The position numbers and the translations under genes are program-made. From Prostheceraeus crozeri (lineage: Eukaryota > Platyhelminthes > Polycladida > Euryleptidae), in the NCBI GenBank assembly GCA_907163375.1, contig CAJQUW010002996.1, positions 124,001-188,000 on the forward strand: a stretch of DNA of 64,000 nt. The letters are read 5' to 3'. Shown here one piece after another: positions 43,786-53,290 of the stretch; positions within the stretch are counted from its first letter, which is position 1, and every line of letters starts with the position of its first letter. The notes under the pieces are model-generated. The model did not search any database and was not told the origin of the DNA. It saw only the letters and a program-made list of their open reading frames with translations.

Positions 43786-44600
43786 ATGTTAACCAACAAA
43801 GTCGACGCTTCACGTCTCAGCATCGAAGATACAGACAACGGAACTAAGGTTCTATGCGAAATCTGTAATTTATCTTTTCGTAATAAAGCATTATTAATTA
43901 AACATATGAAAGTAGTTCATGCGACAGTGCACCCCCTACATGAACAGCCAGTGCAGCCCCCACATGGCCAGCCAGTACAGCAAGCACACCCAGTCCATGA
44001 ACAGGCAGTACACTCAGTACAGCAAGTACGCCCAGTACACCCCCCACATGGACAGCCAGTGCACCCCCACATGGACAGGCAGTGCACCCCCCACATGGCC
44101 AACCAGTGCACCCCCTACATGAACAGCCAGTTCATGAACAGCTGGGACATGAACAGGCAGTGCACCCCCCACATGGACAGCCAGTGCACCCCCTACATGG
44201 AGAGCCAGTACAACAGAATGTAACACAAGCCAAGAAGAGAAAGACATGTAATGACTGTGGAAAAAGTATAACCTCGAAGAATTTCGCTCGTCACCTAAGG
44301 ACATGCCAATTACCACCACGGCCTATAATAAAAGATAGACAATGTACGTGTTGTAATAAATTTTTCACTAGTCAGGGGTTTAAAAATCATTACAATGCAT
44401 GTTCTGTTAACACACGAAAGTGTAATAAGTGTGGGGAGATCAAACTGAAATCAGAATTTTATGAAAGTAAGTACCAATGTAAAGATTGTTTAAAGGTACA
44501 AGTAAGAAGTAACAGCTGTAACAAAGTTTTATTGAAGAAAAGCTACCAACGACATTCAGTCACTTGTGCGGGAAAAGTAACTTTGGGTGCGGGAAAGTAA
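43786..44600 (+). pseudogene. Zinc-finger protein with His/Pro/Gln repeat tract, one frame break
   Basis: From the ATG at 43786 there is one C2H2 finger (CEICNLSFRNKALLIKHMKVVH). About 100 residues of an HPPHGQPV-like octapeptide repeat follow, encoded by a 24-bp minisatellite. The C-terminal half has three C-x2-C fingers (CNDCGKSITSKNFARHLRTC, CTCCNKFFTSQGFKNHYNAC, and a SNSCNKVLLKKSYQRHSVTC variant) and a Cys4 zinc ribbon-like CNKCGEIKLKSEFY. The frame shifts at about 44064-44068, where a C run has five instead of six. It is divergent from the fibre gene with 55 bp between start codons, so the two share a promoter region. A DNA-binding regulator is likely. Confidence 0.65.
43921..44215 (+). 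repeat. 24-bp coding minisatellite
   Basis: CACCCCCCACATGGACAGCC and variants recur roughly every 24 or 30 bases, encoding H-P-P-H-G-Q-P-V or H-P-L-H-E-Q-P-V in the zinc-finger frame. Variable C-run length between units causes the frame break and makes the tract prone to slippage. Confidence 0.75.
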
Positions 44601-44626
44601 CTTTGGGTGTGGGAAAGTAACTTTGC
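44566..44626 (+). repeat. Three-copy tandem repeat at the 3' end of the zinc-finger gene
   Basis: GTGCGGGAAAAGTAACTTTG is repeated three times with a period of about 20-21 bases. The stop codon of the zinc-finger frame lies in the second unit. Confidence 0.65.
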
Positions 44627-44631
44627 GTCTG

Positions 44632-44875
44632 TACTAGTTTAGAGCCCTCCATAAGCCCGGGTGAGTGGATACGCCTTCGTTTTGAGCCCCGGACGCGGGT
44701 GCCCGTGCGGGTCTAGAGCTCCTAGAGAGGGATTAATCGCCCAAAGGAGTGGAGGGGTGCACGGTGTCTGAAGTACTTTTCTCACTTTAAAAAAGGGAAA
44801 ATCCACCGGTAAATTATATGAACCTTCGAGACAATGCGTACACTGTGTGGCCCAAGCCACTGCCTTTAGTTAATC
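44632..44875. other. GC-rich block of unknown origin
   Basis: This stretch (CCATAAGCCCGGGTGAGTGG ... GCCCCGGACGCGGGTGCCCG ... CACTGCCTTTAGTTAATCAG) is far richer in G+C than the rest of the Polinton and has no gene-like frame on the plus strand. The open frame on the minus strand has no recognised domain. It may be an inserted SINE-like or satellite-like sequence. No target duplication was identified. Confidence 0.4.
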
Positions 44876-45041
44876 AGTACCGACCATCTAATGAAAAAAC
44901 TTTATTTTCAGAGAATTCAGATCTTGAAAATTCTTTGGGTTTCTAAAATTTCATTGTGTTAAAATTATTATCATATGTGTTCTTATTTATCTTACTTATA
45001 GATTTGTAAATTGGTTAGGGTTCTTACAAACACCAGACCAA

Positions 45042-46028
45042 ATGAAGGTTGCGTTCTATAAAGACCAAACTAAAACTTTTAAAGGTTGGAAATCACCTGA
45101 GCGCCAAATGAATAAACAGAAGGGACGTACTACACAAGAAAACTTACATTTTATAGTTTATGGCAGGACTGCAAGTGGAAAGACTACGTTTCTTAGAAAG
45201 TATATAAATGAACATTATCCTGATGAAACAAACGTACATGTGTTTTGTCTACAGGAAGATGAATGGCCAGAGTTTTCTAATGTTTATAACGAACATGATT
45301 TATGTATGTTAGAAGATATGGAAACTTTTGCTGGAACATATACACAAAAGTCTTTACTAGTATTAGATGATGTAGCTAGTTTAGTGAAACAAAAAGACAT
45401 ATCAGAAATATTTACAAAAGGACGACACCATAATATCCAAATAATAGTGTTAGCTCATAAAGCTTGTGATGTAGATAATAAGATTAGAGAAAATGTAGAA
45501 AGCTTTTATACAACTACACAAAATAATATTGCATTCTTTGAGGACATCAAGAAAAATTATAAACTCACGTTACCTTTAGCAAAATATGTTCATGTTAAGT
45601 ACGGTATAATACGTGTTGATACCATTCTGAATCAAATGCAAGTATATGATAAAGAACTTAATATTCTATTAGACACCGAACATGACTTATATAATAATTC
45701 TTCTGATTTTAATATAACTACATACGTAGGAGCTAAGAATTTATCACCGCATAACATAGAAGAAATAACTATCTTTCTAGAAAACGAATCACTTGAGCCG
45801 CTAACTATCATACCTGAAACATTTTATTTCTATTTCGATCATTATTTAAATAATGTATTAAAGATAGCAACCCCGAAGCGATTAGAGAATAGAGATACTC
45901 TAGATGATATCAGGGCAGGCATTAATGATCTCCGTGATGTACTAAAAAGTGTGCAACTTCTAGTTTCTGATGCCAAAAATACATTAAGTGCTATGCGCCC
46001 AATAATAGATGAAGTAAATAAAATGTGA
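45042..46028 (+). CDS. Second A32-like P-loop ATPase
   Basis: This intact 328-residue protein has a Walker A loop (YGRTASGKTTF, residues 40-50), Walker B (SLLVLDDVA, Asp109-Asp110) and a downstream FTKGRHHNIQIIVLAHKA. That last motif parallels TRGRHNNCSVFYLTQSM in the canonical packaging ATPase of this element (50054-50830). The two are therefore probably paralogues. This one has a longer C-terminal part (about 130 residues) ending in a predicted helix (IRAGINDLRDVLKSVQLLV). It heads a plus-strand block running into polB. It may package DNA, act in uncoating or replication, or be a duplicate with a new role. Known Polintons are usually described with one such gene. Confidence 0.75.
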   Translation: MKVAFYKDQTKTFKGWKSPERQMNKQKGRTTQENLHFIVYGRTASGKTTFLRKYINEHYPDETNVHVFCLQEDEWPEFSNVYNEHDLCMLEDMETFAGTYTQKSLLVLDDVASLVKQKDISEIFTKGRHHNIQIIVLAHKACDVDNKIRENVESFYTTTQNNIAFFEDIKKNYKLTLPLAKYVHVKYGIIRVDTILNQMQVYDKELNILLDTEHDLYNNSSDFNITTYVGAKNLSPHNIEEITIFLENESLEPLTIIPETFYFYFDHYLNNVLKIATPKRLENRDTLDDIRAGINDLRDVLKSVQLLVSDAKNTLSAMRPIIDEVNKM

Positions 46029-46044
46029 TTTTTGTTTTAAAAAA

Positions 46045-46404
46045 ATGATTAATGAGGTGAGTGAAACTCAGAGGACAAAGGCCTATAAAATAGAACACGT
46101 ACCAGTTTTAAAAAATTATCGTCATCCTACAAACCCTCTCACCCCGAAACATGAAGTTAAATTTCATTACCATCGACAATATATGCAATTCGTGAAAGAC
46201 TATAAAATAAAACACGGTATAAGAAGTTACACGAAAACAAAAGACTTCCCCCTTTGTCTGCGAAGTTTCAGAGTATTTTTAGCTTATAATAATTTATGGT
46301 GGTTGGTTAATAAAGAACATTTAACTGTTTATGATTTAGAAACATTAGCACAACTAAATATTCCTGTATACGTGAAAAACATAAATTTTTTATTAAAAAA
46401 GTAA
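46045..46404 (+). CDS. Conserved-looking small ORF, function unknown
   Basis: A 119-residue basic protein with several aromatic residues (HYHRQYMQFVKDYKIKHG, FRVFLAYNNLWWLVN) and no Cys motif, signal peptide or membrane segment. It follows the second ATPase by 17 bp and precedes the next ORF by 31 bp, so it belongs to the same block. The direct repeat ACATAAATTTTTTATTAAAA (about 46379 and 46404) lies across its end. Confidence 0.5.
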   Translation: MINEVSETQRTKAYKIEHVPVLKNYRHPTNPLTPKHEVKFHYHRQYMQFVKDYKIKHGIRSYTKTKDFPLCLRSFRVFLAYNNLWWLVNKEHLTVYDLETLAQLNIPVYVKNINFLLKK

Positions 46405-46435
46405 AACATAAATTTTTTATTAAAAAACGTAAATA

Positions 46436-47300
46436 ATGGAAAATGTTAAAGGACCAGAACACGCGATTGACGAATTCATCAAGAAACAAATTGATGAATT
46501 TGATGCACAAATTAAACGTAGTAGACGTATTAAAAAACAGAAACGTACTAGGCGTAGTATTAGACGTAATATTAAAAAACAGAACCGTAGAACAAAGGAA
46601 ACATCAGCCACACCAATTACTGACATATTCTCTGATGATAGACTTGGTGATGATCTATTGAATCTATTTAATCCGAACGTTATCACGTATGAAAATGAAC
46701 TTTTTACTAATGTAGTAAATGATATACGTGAGCTGTTACGCAATGGGAAAGTTTTAAATTTAGTGGGTGTAATAAACAAAGAAGATGGAACCACAATACC
46801 AAACTTTTACGCTACATTTCATAATAAAAATTCATTTGAAACATGGCTTCGTAATCTTCTTCTTCTTCCTCGTTTTGCGTCTCTTCTTCCCGGTTCCGGG
46901 GCTGGACGTTGATGCGATGACCCGTTTCCATCTCGAACGATCTAGAGCAATGTCTTCCGACACCTCCAGAGACTCCAGATCTTCATGGATACAGGCTTGC
47001 CAAGTCTTCTTAGGTCTACCAGGTGGACGGCAACCATCGACTGACAAGTTGTAGACTTCATTAATGACGTCACCATTGGCTCTTCTTACGTGGCCAAACC
47101 AGCGCAGACGTCTTTGCCGCAGGCGGACTGGAAGTTCGGGCAAACCACAGCGTCTCGCTACTTCTTCGCTTGTAACTTTGTCTTTCAACCTGACCTTTGC
47201 CATATACCTCATATACCTCCATATACCTCGTAATCTAGATCACAAATCAGATACTAATGAATGGCTTTTTACAGGTAGTATCAAATACGAAGGTTTTTGA
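46436..47300 (+). pseudogene. Basic protein abutting polB, split by a LINE insertion; terminal-protein candidate
   Basis: The ATG at 46436 opens a frame with a very basic region (residues about 27-55, RSRRIKKQKRTRRS), then an alpha/beta-looking part (YENELFTNVVNDIRELL, KVLNLVGVINKEDGTTI). At SFETWLRNL it runs into a LINE fragment. On the far side the frame resumes as DHKSDTNEWLFTGSIKYEGF, and its stop ends one base before the polB ATG. Total about 165 residues. In protein-primed replicons the terminal protein gene often abuts polB, so that role is suggested by position and charge only. Confidence 0.55.
46858..47227 (-). mobile_element. 5'-truncated non-LTR retrotransposon fragment inside the Polinton
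   Basis: TCGTAATCT flanks the insert on both sides (46849-46857 and 47228-47236), a 9-bp target duplication. On the minus strand it encodes LRWFGHVRRANGDVINEVYN, PPGRPKKTWQACIHEDLESL and DRSRWKRVI, the C-terminal end of a LINE ORF2, and ends in a GAAGAAGAAG tail. It disrupts the ORF before polB, so it came after the Polinton insertion or was carried from a broken parent. Confidence 0.85.
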
Positions 47301-47301
47301 T

Positions 47302-50026
47302 ATGAAACTAGTACAAAGATCACATAGAGGCGCTGGTATTAATATGAAATATAGAATCAAAGAATTTCGTAAAATAGAATCAATAGGACACTACTGTTTA
47401 ATAAATAAGTTCTACAAAACAGAAGCTATTAGAGAAATTAAAAATAATTTCAAACCAATATATAAAACTGTTACTGATGAAAATCTAACAACACTTCCGT
47501 ATAAGACCATAACAAAGAAACCAATTGACTATGGTTCAACATATATATGGGATCTCGAAACTTATCCAGATCCTCGTTGTGCAACAGCGCATCCTATTCC
47601 TTATGCTTTAGGTGCTATCAATTTCAATAAATTCATGTGTTGCTTACCGAAGCGGAGATTGACAGAAGTGGACAAACGTTTATTAAGTGACATGATGAAA
47701 CTAAAAAAGAGTCAAGATCCAGCGGAAATTAAAGAACTTAAGAAACAGATAAGTGAATACAATAACTTAACTGAACCAGAACTTAACAAACTTCAACGTT
47801 GTGTGCAAATCTTTATTAGGAAACAAGATGAATGTCCGTTCGGGGGAAACCCAGAGGACGTATGTCCGATACATCAATTTTTCAAAAACCTTGGTTCTTT
47901 TAATCATTCGAAAGTAACTTTAATAGCACATAATTCATCAGGATTCGATGCATATTTTCCACTCAAATCTAATTTTAAATTAACTAAACCACCGCTTAAA
48001 ACATCAAGAGGAATACTCACTGCTTCTTTACAAAATCCTTATACAACTGAAAGTGTTAGTAAGTACATTCAACGTTCCTCTAGAACTAAGCAACTAGGTG
48101 ACTCTACAAAACGTAACATAAAACCAAGCAAACCTTTACAAACTATTGTAATGAAATGTAGCTATCAACACGTGAAAACAAGTCTTTCCAAATGGTGCGA
48201 GAATTTTAAAACCCCTACCAATATGTGTAAATTAAATTATGAAATTGGCGAAATTACACATGACAATTATCAGGAAAAAGAACATGAGTGGAAACCGTAT
48301 TTAATTAACGATGTTCTTTCATTAGCATTTTGTATCTACAAGTATAATCAAGTAATGCAAGAATTAATTGGTGAAGATATAACTACTAATTTAACATCTT
48401 CTGCTTTAACATTTAACGGTTGGATGAAGAACGTACAAGATGACAATATAAGTATACACTCACATACTGATTTATGGACTAGAAACTATGTTAGAAAATC
48501 TGTTAAAGGTGGAAGAGTTTCAGCCAATATAAGTCATTACGAATCTCCATTTTGTAACATCTTGATACCAATATTACAACGATATTTTCCTGGTCATAAT
48601 AATTTAATAGAGTTAATGAAGCAGTATAATCAGTTGCAAGACAAGAATGCTCTTTGTAAAGAAATTGAACATAAACTACTCGAACAACGAAATGAATTCT
48701 TAATGGCTTTTGATGCAACATCTTTATATCCCTCAGCTATGTATGACGAACATTCAGAATACCCTAAAGCCGAATCGGCTAGAAAATTTAGACAAGAAGA
48801 AGAACAAGCAGTATTATATCAGTTTAACACTCAATCATTTCGTCAAAAGTGGAATATTCACAGTTGTGTTTCATTATCCTGATGAGATGTTTTTTCAACC
48901 AGTTCCTGCGAAAGATAAGGTAAAGAATGAAAACAATTGCAATCAAGAAATAATAAGGTTTAGGAATGGAATGTGTTATGATGTATTAACTTCTGTAGAC
49001 ATACAGGAAATTGTTAGATGTGGCGGAAAAATATTAGCTATTACAGATGGTATAATCTATGAAGAAAATTATCACGTTTCACCATTTCGCAAATACATTG
49101 AAAAGCTCTTCAATTTAAGAAAAAAATATAAAATAGAAGGAAACACTGTAGGCGATGAGTTAATTAAATTATTAATGAATTCACTATATGGAAAAACCGT
49201 GCAAAAAGACATAACCACTAAATATCATTTATGGAATGAGAATACATTGAGAAAAAATTTCACTCAAGAAGTAAAAGATTTTGAAAAAGTAAATGATGAA
49301 CAATTCTTAGTGAAAGTAGAAATGGAAGATGATGAGTTTCTTAAAGCTAATATTACAGACACTGAAATGACGGCCAAAGGCCTGAGCAGCTACGCTACGA
49401 CATCATTCATGCCATCACATTTAGGTTCTTTTATTCTTGCTCACTCTAGACGAATCATGAACAATTTTATTTTAGAAATTAATGGTTTTAAAGAAAAACA
49501 CATACATTACACAGATACTGATTCCATATACATTTCCAATGAACTCTTCAATAAATTAGATGCTGCTGGATATGTTGGCGGGGAATTATGCCAAGGGAAA
49601 AATGATTATGGTAATGGGGGAATTATATATGGATTGTTTATCGCTCCCAAAATAAAATATTGTATTACTGTAGATGAACAAGGGAGACTTAGTGAAAAGA
49701 AAACATTTAAGGGTTATACAAAAACTAAAGTAAAAGTAGAAGATTTCATTCAATTATACCATGGCGAAACATTGACAACAATTGTTAATAAACCATGGAA
49801 AAGATCTTTAGAAAGTGGTATTAGTATTCCTGATAAAAATAATAACACTGAAGAAAAAAGATTCACTGGTAAAATAAATCTTCTTAAACGTCAAGCGCCT
49901 GATGCAAATGGTATTATGCTACCTTATAACGGAGAAGATGTTCAAGACGAAATATTTCAACGAATAAAAAAAGAATGTGATATAATTGAATACGCTGATA
50001 GTGAAGACTGGGAAGAGGAATTATAA
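47302..50026 (+). pseudogene. POLB: Protein-primed family B DNA polymerase, one frame break
   Basis: The start is the ATG at 47302. Exonuclease motifs are IWDLETYPDP and LIAHNSSGFDAYFP. The polymerase palm has motif A (FDATSLYPSAM), motif B (KLLMNSLYGKT) and motif C (HYTDTDSIYIS). Insertions between motifs fit protein-primed polymerases (TPR1/TPR2). The first frame ends at 48882. The second, open from about 48710, carries on to 50026, with the shift at CAAAAGTGG near 48845. The total of about 905 residues is in the usual range. The enzyme replicates the element from its terminal repeats. Apart from the one-base shift it looks complete. Confidence 0.92.
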
Positions 50027-50053
50027 CTCTGTGAACAAATCTTCTATTGACTT

Positions 50054-50830
50054 TCAGTCAGAGAACAATTGTTCTATAACTCTATCATGTACTTTTTTAT
50101 CAATATTGACTGTGATAAAACCATAGTCGTTTGCCCAAGCATTGTTACACGATTGTTTAAATTCATCTATATCTCTTATACACAAATCTCTTAACACATC
50201 ACTTACGTTTCTTGGGTTGATTTCGAAAAGCATAAAAATATTAGCATTCTTTCTAATAACGGCGCCATCTAGTGAAAACATACTTTGTGTCAAATAAAAG
50301 ACACTACAGTTATTGTGTCGTCCTCTTGTAAAATAATTTCTCTGAACTGCCTGATCTTTGTTATTAACACAATCATCAAACACCACACAATGTTTTTTCG
50401 TTTTATTTAGTTTACTAGGATCTTGCATATTGCCACTATCATCTATTAATTGTATCGATATGTGTTTATTTTTATTGGGTTCTACTAGTTGTTTATTTTT
50501 CGCTGCTTCTTCACACCAGGAACTTATTTCTTCTTCATACTCCGATTTTTCATATTCTTCAAACAGTGAAGCTATAACTGATTTTGTAAGATTATTTTCA
50601 AAACCATATTTCAAAAATTGATAAATAGGTTGTTCTGCTGTTGTTGTATAAATGATAAGATTGTTATAATCCAAAAAGTTTGGTGTCGTGAGAATTTTAA
50701 ATAATAGATACGTTTTCCCACAACCTGATCTTCCACAGATAACTGATAAAACTTTATTTGACAAGTTATGATGATGATTGAATTTCACTTTCTTGTTTAG
50801 TGGAGAATTTACAGAAGTGTTTTCACTCAT
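50054..50830 (-). CDS. ATP: A32-like genome-packaging ATPase
   Basis: This intact 258-residue protein has Walker A (ICGRSGCGKTYLL, residues 31-43), Walker B (HCVVFDDCVN, Asp152-Asp153) and the FTRGRHNNCSVFYLTQSMF segment of poxvirus A32 / FtsK-HerA type packaging ATPases. The C-terminal part (INPRNVSDVLRDLCIRDIDE) is as in other Polintons. It is convergent with polB, 27 bp apart, and heads towards it from the penton-like gene upstream. Confidence 0.93.
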   Translation of the reverse strand: MSENTSVNSPLNKKVKFNHHHNLSNKVLSVICGRSGCGKTYLLFKILTTPNFLDYNNLIIYTTTAEQPIYQFLKYGFENNLTKSVIASLFEEYEKSEYEEEISSWCEEAAKNKQLVEPNKNKHISIQLIDDSGNMQDPSKLNKTKKHCVVFDDCVNNKDQAVQRNYFTRGRHNNCSVFYLTQSMFSLDGAVIRKNANIFMLFEINPRNVSDVLRDLCIRDIDEFKQSCNNAWANDYGFITVNIDKKVHDRVIEQLFSD

Positions 50831-50850
50831 TTTTAAGTCAATATTTTTAA

Positions 50851-51638
50851 TTACACCTCTCGTAATAATAGATCTATCATAATCTCTTCACCTCCAAAAT
50901 TTATTGCCTTTCCTTTCTCATCTGTTATTCTAATAGTAATTGAATTAATTGTTTTTCGTGTCACGGGAAAATATATTAATGATTTTGGGATTACATTTAA
51001 ACTGTAACCAATCGGAACTGTAAATGCTGGATAACTGAAGATATTATTTGTTAGCTTTCCATTAACATAACCACCTTCTATAATATCACATTGAACGTTG
51101 ATTGAATTTATTTCAGTTATTTTAGGTTTATTTTCACTGATATGAAAACCTTGTGCATAGAGTTTCTTTGTAAATCCTAATAGTCTTGATAAAGATTTGT
51201 CAATATCAAAATCAACTTGATGATTTTCATCTAAAGTAAGAGAAAATTTATTTACTGCTGGTTCAACTGCGAAATGTAATTGTTTCTTGTCTTTAAATTG
51301 AATGCCTAAATGTCTTTTATTTCATTGGAAATCGATTCAACTTCATAAGATCCAGGAAGAAAAGTTAATTCTTTCCAAGTTTTGCCTTTGTCATTTGAAT
51401 ATTTAAATCGATCATTTACATCTTTGATAATATTTTGTATCGTGTTAAATGTTGAAAAACTAGTTAATGCTACTTCATAATGTTTGTCTTGTTCTAAGTG
51501 AATAATAGGATCTAAATTACAAGTATGCGAGGACGTAGTTGCTATGAATTTTAATGACGTACTAAATTTTGATGAGGACAAAATCTCGATTAAATTTTCT
51601 AAATGTTTATTAATTTTTTCTAGTTCTGCCGAAGACAT
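50851..51638 (-). pseudogene. Penton-like minor capsid protein (single jelly-roll), one frame break
   Basis: The ATG at 51638 starts MSSAELEKINKHLENLIEIL. The first frame breaks at 51306 in an A run and the second is open without an ATG to the stop at 50851. The C-terminal part contains INVQCDIIEGGYVNGKLTN, FTVPIGYSLNVIPKSLIYFP and GEEIMIDLLL, the conserved strands of Polinton penton-like proteins (V-x-C-D-L/I ... Y-V-N-G ... Y-x-P-V-x-R ... G-E-E). Total about 260 residues, the usual length. It would form capsid vertices. Confidence 0.8.
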
Positions 51639-51641
51639 TTT

Positions 51642-52601
51642 TTAAACCAAAAATTTAGATAAGCTTTTGTAGTCTTTTTCACTTATAATTTTCTTTTCTA
51701 ATAGTCTTTTTAAGATTGCATGTATTTCGTTAAAACTAGAGTTATGTCCTTCTTTTGTTGCAGCTAATAAAATCTCTAATCTGTTTATTAATTCTTGTGG
51801 ATCATCGGGCAGGAAAACCGTTGTCTCTTTTAGTCCTGTTCCTGTTTTTGGGTAACCAGTTCTTGCTGGAGAAGCAGTTCTTTCTGGAGAAGCAGTTCTT
51901 GCTGGAGAAGCAGCCATTGGTGTTGAATAACCAGTCGGTGTTGAATAACCAGTTCTTGCTGGCGAAGCAGCTGTTAGCATTGGTATCTTTGTTCTTGTTT
52001 TACTGGTACTAGACGTTTTGAATAATAAGCCATTCAAATTTTTATAACGCTTAAGAGTTTTTGCAGTTCCAACCTTGTCTAACATAATTTTGTATTTCTG
52101 TAGATCATCAGTATGATATTTATCTAAGTCCGCTCCTCTTAATAAATTCACGAAATTTCTGTCTAAACTGACAGCTGTTTTGTCTGGTGTGAAAATTAAA
52201 CTTTCTTTAGTATTTATAAATAATTCTTCACCACCTAAGTAAAATCTAAGAAATGGCTTACCATCTATAAAAATTGTCGAATGTTCAAATAGCATAGATT
52301 TTGGTAATTTCTTGTCTATGTTTGCTTCTAACAAACCATAATCATCCATGATGGTTTTCTGCACTGGATCAGATATATCAATTCGTTTATCACGAACTGC
52401 GAGTTCTTTCTCAAGAGTTTTGAGTGGGGCAATAGTTTTTTCAAAATCAGTTTTCACTTGTTCAGTTAGGTGCATTTTTTCTAACATATCAGATTGAACG
52501 CCAGCTTGTAGCATTCGATATTGTCTGTGTTTTTTCTTCATAATATTTTTCTGTTTTATTAATTCTTCTAGTTGCTTTATTTTAACGTCATTTGTATTCA
52601 T
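51642..52601 (-). CDS. Conserved Polinton protein with SPART-type repeats, function unknown
   Basis: An intact 319-residue protein. It starts with a long coiled coil (IKQLEELIKQKNIMKKKHRQ). The middle is a globular part (SMLFEHSTIFIDGKPFLRFY) and a low-complexity tract of AASPARTGYSTP-like repeats follows (about residues 208-250). The C-terminus (LEILLAATKEGHNSSFNEIH, ILKRLLEKKIISEKDYK) recalls the end of a protein I have seen beside penton and ATPase genes in other Polintons. It lies 3 bp upstream of the penton gene start, so it is co-transcribed. A virion core or scaffolding role would be a guess. Confidence 0.6.
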   Translation of the reverse strand: MNTNDVKIKQLEELIKQKNIMKKKHRQYRMLQAGVQSDMLEKMHLTEQVKTDFEKTIAPLKTLEKELAVRDKRIDISDPVQKTIMDDYGLLEANIDKKLPKSMLFEHSTIFIDGKPFLRFYLGGEELFINTKESLIFTPDKTAVSLDRNFVNLLRGADLDKYHTDDLQKYKIMLDKVGTAKTLKRYKNLNGLLFKTSSTSKTRTKIPMLTAASPARTGYSTPTGYSTPMAASPARTASPERTASPARTGYPKTGTGLKETTVFLPDDPQELINRLEILLAATKEGHNSSFNEIHAILKRLLEKKIISEKDYKSLSKFLV

Positions 52602-52726
52602 TATTTTATAAGATAATATTTGAATTTTGTGGTATCATTGATACACAGCAAAAACACTTTACTGAAAAACTTATTTTTGTTCTATGGAGCTTTGTTCTAA
52701 CGTTTTTAATAAAGTTCTTATTTCTT

Positions 52727-53290
52727 CTAAAAAGCTTCATTGTCTACTTTGTCTTGAGATTTAACAGGAATTTTAGTTGCTTCTCTAGCTATTTGGTCAA
52801 ATTTTTCAATCTCATCTAACGTAATAACATTGTCATCACACACTCTCTGGAAGTAGTAATGTAGTTTATCATATACTTCTTTCACATGGGCATGTTTCTT
52901 ACTTAAGGATTTTCGTTTCTTAGACATTACAGATTTATCTATCACTGTTGCAAGTGACGTTGTAAAAACACCTGTACCTGTTAAAGCTGTAGCAACAACA
53001 GGAATTGTAAGAACGCCAGATGAAAAGACAATAGTGAGAGCGCCTAAAGAAATTGTTAAAAATGCTCCAACGCCTTGTGTCACATTCTTAGCTATCGTCC
53101 ATCTCTTTCTTAATTTATTATAATGTTCTAATCTTAACAATAGTTGCGCTTCCTTATCTTTCATGTACCTGACTCTATCTTTGTGTTTTGCTATATCCAT
53201 TTCATATGATAATGAAGGATATAAGGGGGCTGATGGTTCTTTTGTTTTTACATCTTCCATTTTTAAATGAATATCTTTATTCATATTCAT
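52727..53290 (-). CDS. Two-TM protein, conserved in Polintons, at the right terminal repeat
   Basis: A 187-residue protein whose first 102 or so codons lie in the terminal repeat. A polar N-terminus (APLYPSLSYEMDIAKHKDRV) and helix (LLRLEHYNKLRKRWTIAKN) precede two hydrophobic segments (GAFLTISLGALTIVFSSGVL and TIPVVATALTGTGVFTTSLA). A charged C-terminal helix bundle (YDKLHYYFQRVCDD) follows. Homologues of this layout are common in invertebrate Polintons. The function is unknown, though a membrane or lysis-like role is possible. The copy in the left repeat is truncated. Confidence 0.65.
   Translation of the reverse strand: MNMNKDIHLKMEDVKTKEPSAPLYPSLSYEMDIAKHKDRVRYMKDKEAQLLLRLEHYNKLRKRWTIAKNVTQGVGAFLTISLGALTIVFSSGVLTIPVVATALTGTGVFTTSLATVIDKSVMSKKRKSLSKKHAHVKEVYDKLHYYFQRVCDDNVITLDEIEKFDQIAREATKIPVKSQDKVDNEAF

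Noticed and set aside
43921..44215. Regular repeats that could suggest a CRISPR array
   Set aside because: Units are contiguous, in a coding frame and without unique spacers, and the DNA is animal.
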